Assembly (NCBI GenBank): GCA_025141675.1
Contig: CP081161.1
Coordinates: 966,001-1,030,000 of the forward strand
DNA: 64,000 nt
Reading direction: 5' to 3'
Source: Rhodobacteraceae bacterium S2214
Lineage (GTDB): Bacteria; Pseudomonadota; Alphaproteobacteria; Rhodobacterales; Rhodobacteraceae
The notes below the pieces were generated by a model. The model was not told the DNA's origin, searched no databases, and was given only the letters and a program-made list of their open reading frames with translations. The position numbers and the translations under genes are program-made. Shown one piece after another: positions 63,427 through 64,000 of this stretch (the first letter of the stretch is position 1; every line of letters begins with the position of its first letter).

Positions 63427-63993
63427 TTAGGCCAGTGTAAGAACAACGCTATCTCCGACGCTCAGTGTATAGTCGGGGATAGACAGGTATTCATCTTCGG
63501 ATGCGCCAGACACCCCAAACCCCGATACATTGTAAACCGAACTGTGGCGGCTGCCGCGATCTGTGCAGGCAAATGGCGCCTCTGGATTGCCAGTGACCCC
63601 GATGGCTTTGCCTTTGTGGGTGCACAATAGGTTCACCACGAAATACGCAGGATCCTGAATTGTGCCGTCACGATCGTCGGCTGCTGCAACCTGATCCTCG
63701 GTGCGGCGATGAACGGCGATGTACTGGATCATGCCGGTTGCCGTATACTTTTCATCCGTTGTGGGGCGGGCGATTACGGCAACTTCGCCGGGTTCCAATG
63801 CGCTAATCTCAATCTCGCTGGTGCCCGCGTCGACACTGATGGTCTGGCTTTGCCCAATCGGGGTGTCGTCTGGGATGTCAGCCCAATCATCCAGTTCAAG
63901 TGTCGTCGTTTGCGCATTCAAGATCGCGGGACACAGTAAGACGGTACTGCTGGTCAATGTTGCGATCACATGGCGTCGGGTCAGCTGGTGCAT
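63427..63993 (-). CDS. Rieske-fold protein with altered cluster motif
   Basis: A 188-aa exported protein. The N-terminus LTRRHVIATLTSSTVLLCPA has a twin-arginine pair and a hydrophobic anchor. Two blocks align with cytochrome bc1 Rieske proteins: FVVNLLCTHKGKAIGVTGNP (box I, normally CTHLGC) and APFACTDRGSRHSSVYNVSG (box II, normally CPCHGS). Box I keeps Cys and His, but in box II the His position is Arg and the disulfide cysteines are replaced by Lys and Asp. A usual [2Fe-2S] cluster would lack one ligand unless the nearby His in RGSRH substitutes. It lies next to nusG, not with bc1 genes. Confidence 0.8.
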   Translation of the reverse strand: MHQLTRRHVIATLTSSTVLLCPAILNAQTTTLELDDWADIPDDTPIGQSQTISVDAGTSEIEISALEPGEVAVIARPTTDEKYTATGMIQYIAVHRRTEDQVAAADDRDGTIQDPAYFVVNLLCTHKGKAIGVTGNPEAPFACTDRGSRHSSVYNVSGFGVSGASEDEYLSIPDYTLSVGDSVVLTLA

Positions 63994-64000
63994 AGGGAAA

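Overview
The window looks like a chromosomal core segment of a marine alphaproteobacterium of the Rhodobacteraceae (Roseobacter group). This rests on gene families and order, not on a database search: ChvI/ChvG next to an HPrK-RapZ-EIIA-HPr cluster, an rpoZ-rsh-DUF2062-pdxJ-acpS-lepB-rnc-era-DUF1491-recO run, etfBA with a PduO-type adenosyltransferase and a HIG1-type small membrane protein, COQ9, ATP-type PEP carboxykinase and DUF6473. I see no rRNA, prophage, transposase, insertion sequence or CRISPR array. One tRNA (Trp) is present.

Layout. 1-2.2 kb (minus): the 5' part of gpmI, rlmH and rsfS, then a lipoprotein. 2.2-5.9 kb: a DUF2975/XRE pair, an MscS channel and an acidic RTX-repeat protein. 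6.1-15.1 kb: the leucine genes leuC, leuD and leuB. leuC and leuD are separated by three tandem paralogous genes whose products combine a twin-arginine-type signal with a winged-helix-like domain. leuD and leuB are separated by a membrane protein, an exported endonuclease/exonuclease/phosphatase-fold protein, a NAD(P)-binding protein and a LysR regulator. 15.2-22.6 kb: mixed housekeeping genes (DMT exporter, quinone oxidoreductase, COQ9, rpsU, haloacetate dehalogenase-like hydrolase, rnhA, methyltransferase, ispH, NYN protein). 22.7-32.2 kb: folK, then the long stringent-response, protein-export, RNA-processing and repair operon from rpoZ to recO. 32.2-35.8 kb (minus): META lipoprotein, an acyl-CoA dehydrogenase that is probably methylsuccinyl-CoA dehydrogenase, a DUF3859 protein and an APH-fold kinase. 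35.9-43.2 kb: pckA diverges from chvI-chvG-hprK-rapZ-EIIA-HPr, followed by an acyltransferase. 43.2-49.3 kb: hbd, etfA, etfB, cobalamin adenosyltransferase, HIG1 protein, SDR and SH3 protein on minus, with DUF6473 on plus. 49.4-55.8 kb: parC, a PhoX-type phosphatase behind tandem Pho-box-like repeats, a VOC protein, and an ECF sigma/YciI pair. 55.9-64 kb: tuf, about 4 kb of accessory genes (metal transport, DUF892 ferritin-like, acetyltransferase, acyltransferase), then tRNA-Trp, a sulfotransferase-like gene, secE and nusG, and a Rieske-like protein with an altered cluster-binding motif.

How the genes fit together. Carbon and energy control centres on pckA and ChvIG with the truncated phosphotransferase chain. 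The probable methylsuccinyl-CoA dehydrogenase, ETF, hydroxybutyryl-CoA dehydrogenase and cobalamin adenosyltransferase are all consistent with acetyl-CoA assimilation by the ethylmalonyl-CoA pathway, although the diagnostic genes of that pathway are not in the window. The most unusual items are the three exported winged-helix-like paralogs inside the leu operon, three operator-like repeats at exact 20-bp spacing between pckA and chvI, and the Rieske-like protein lacking a canonical histidine ligand.
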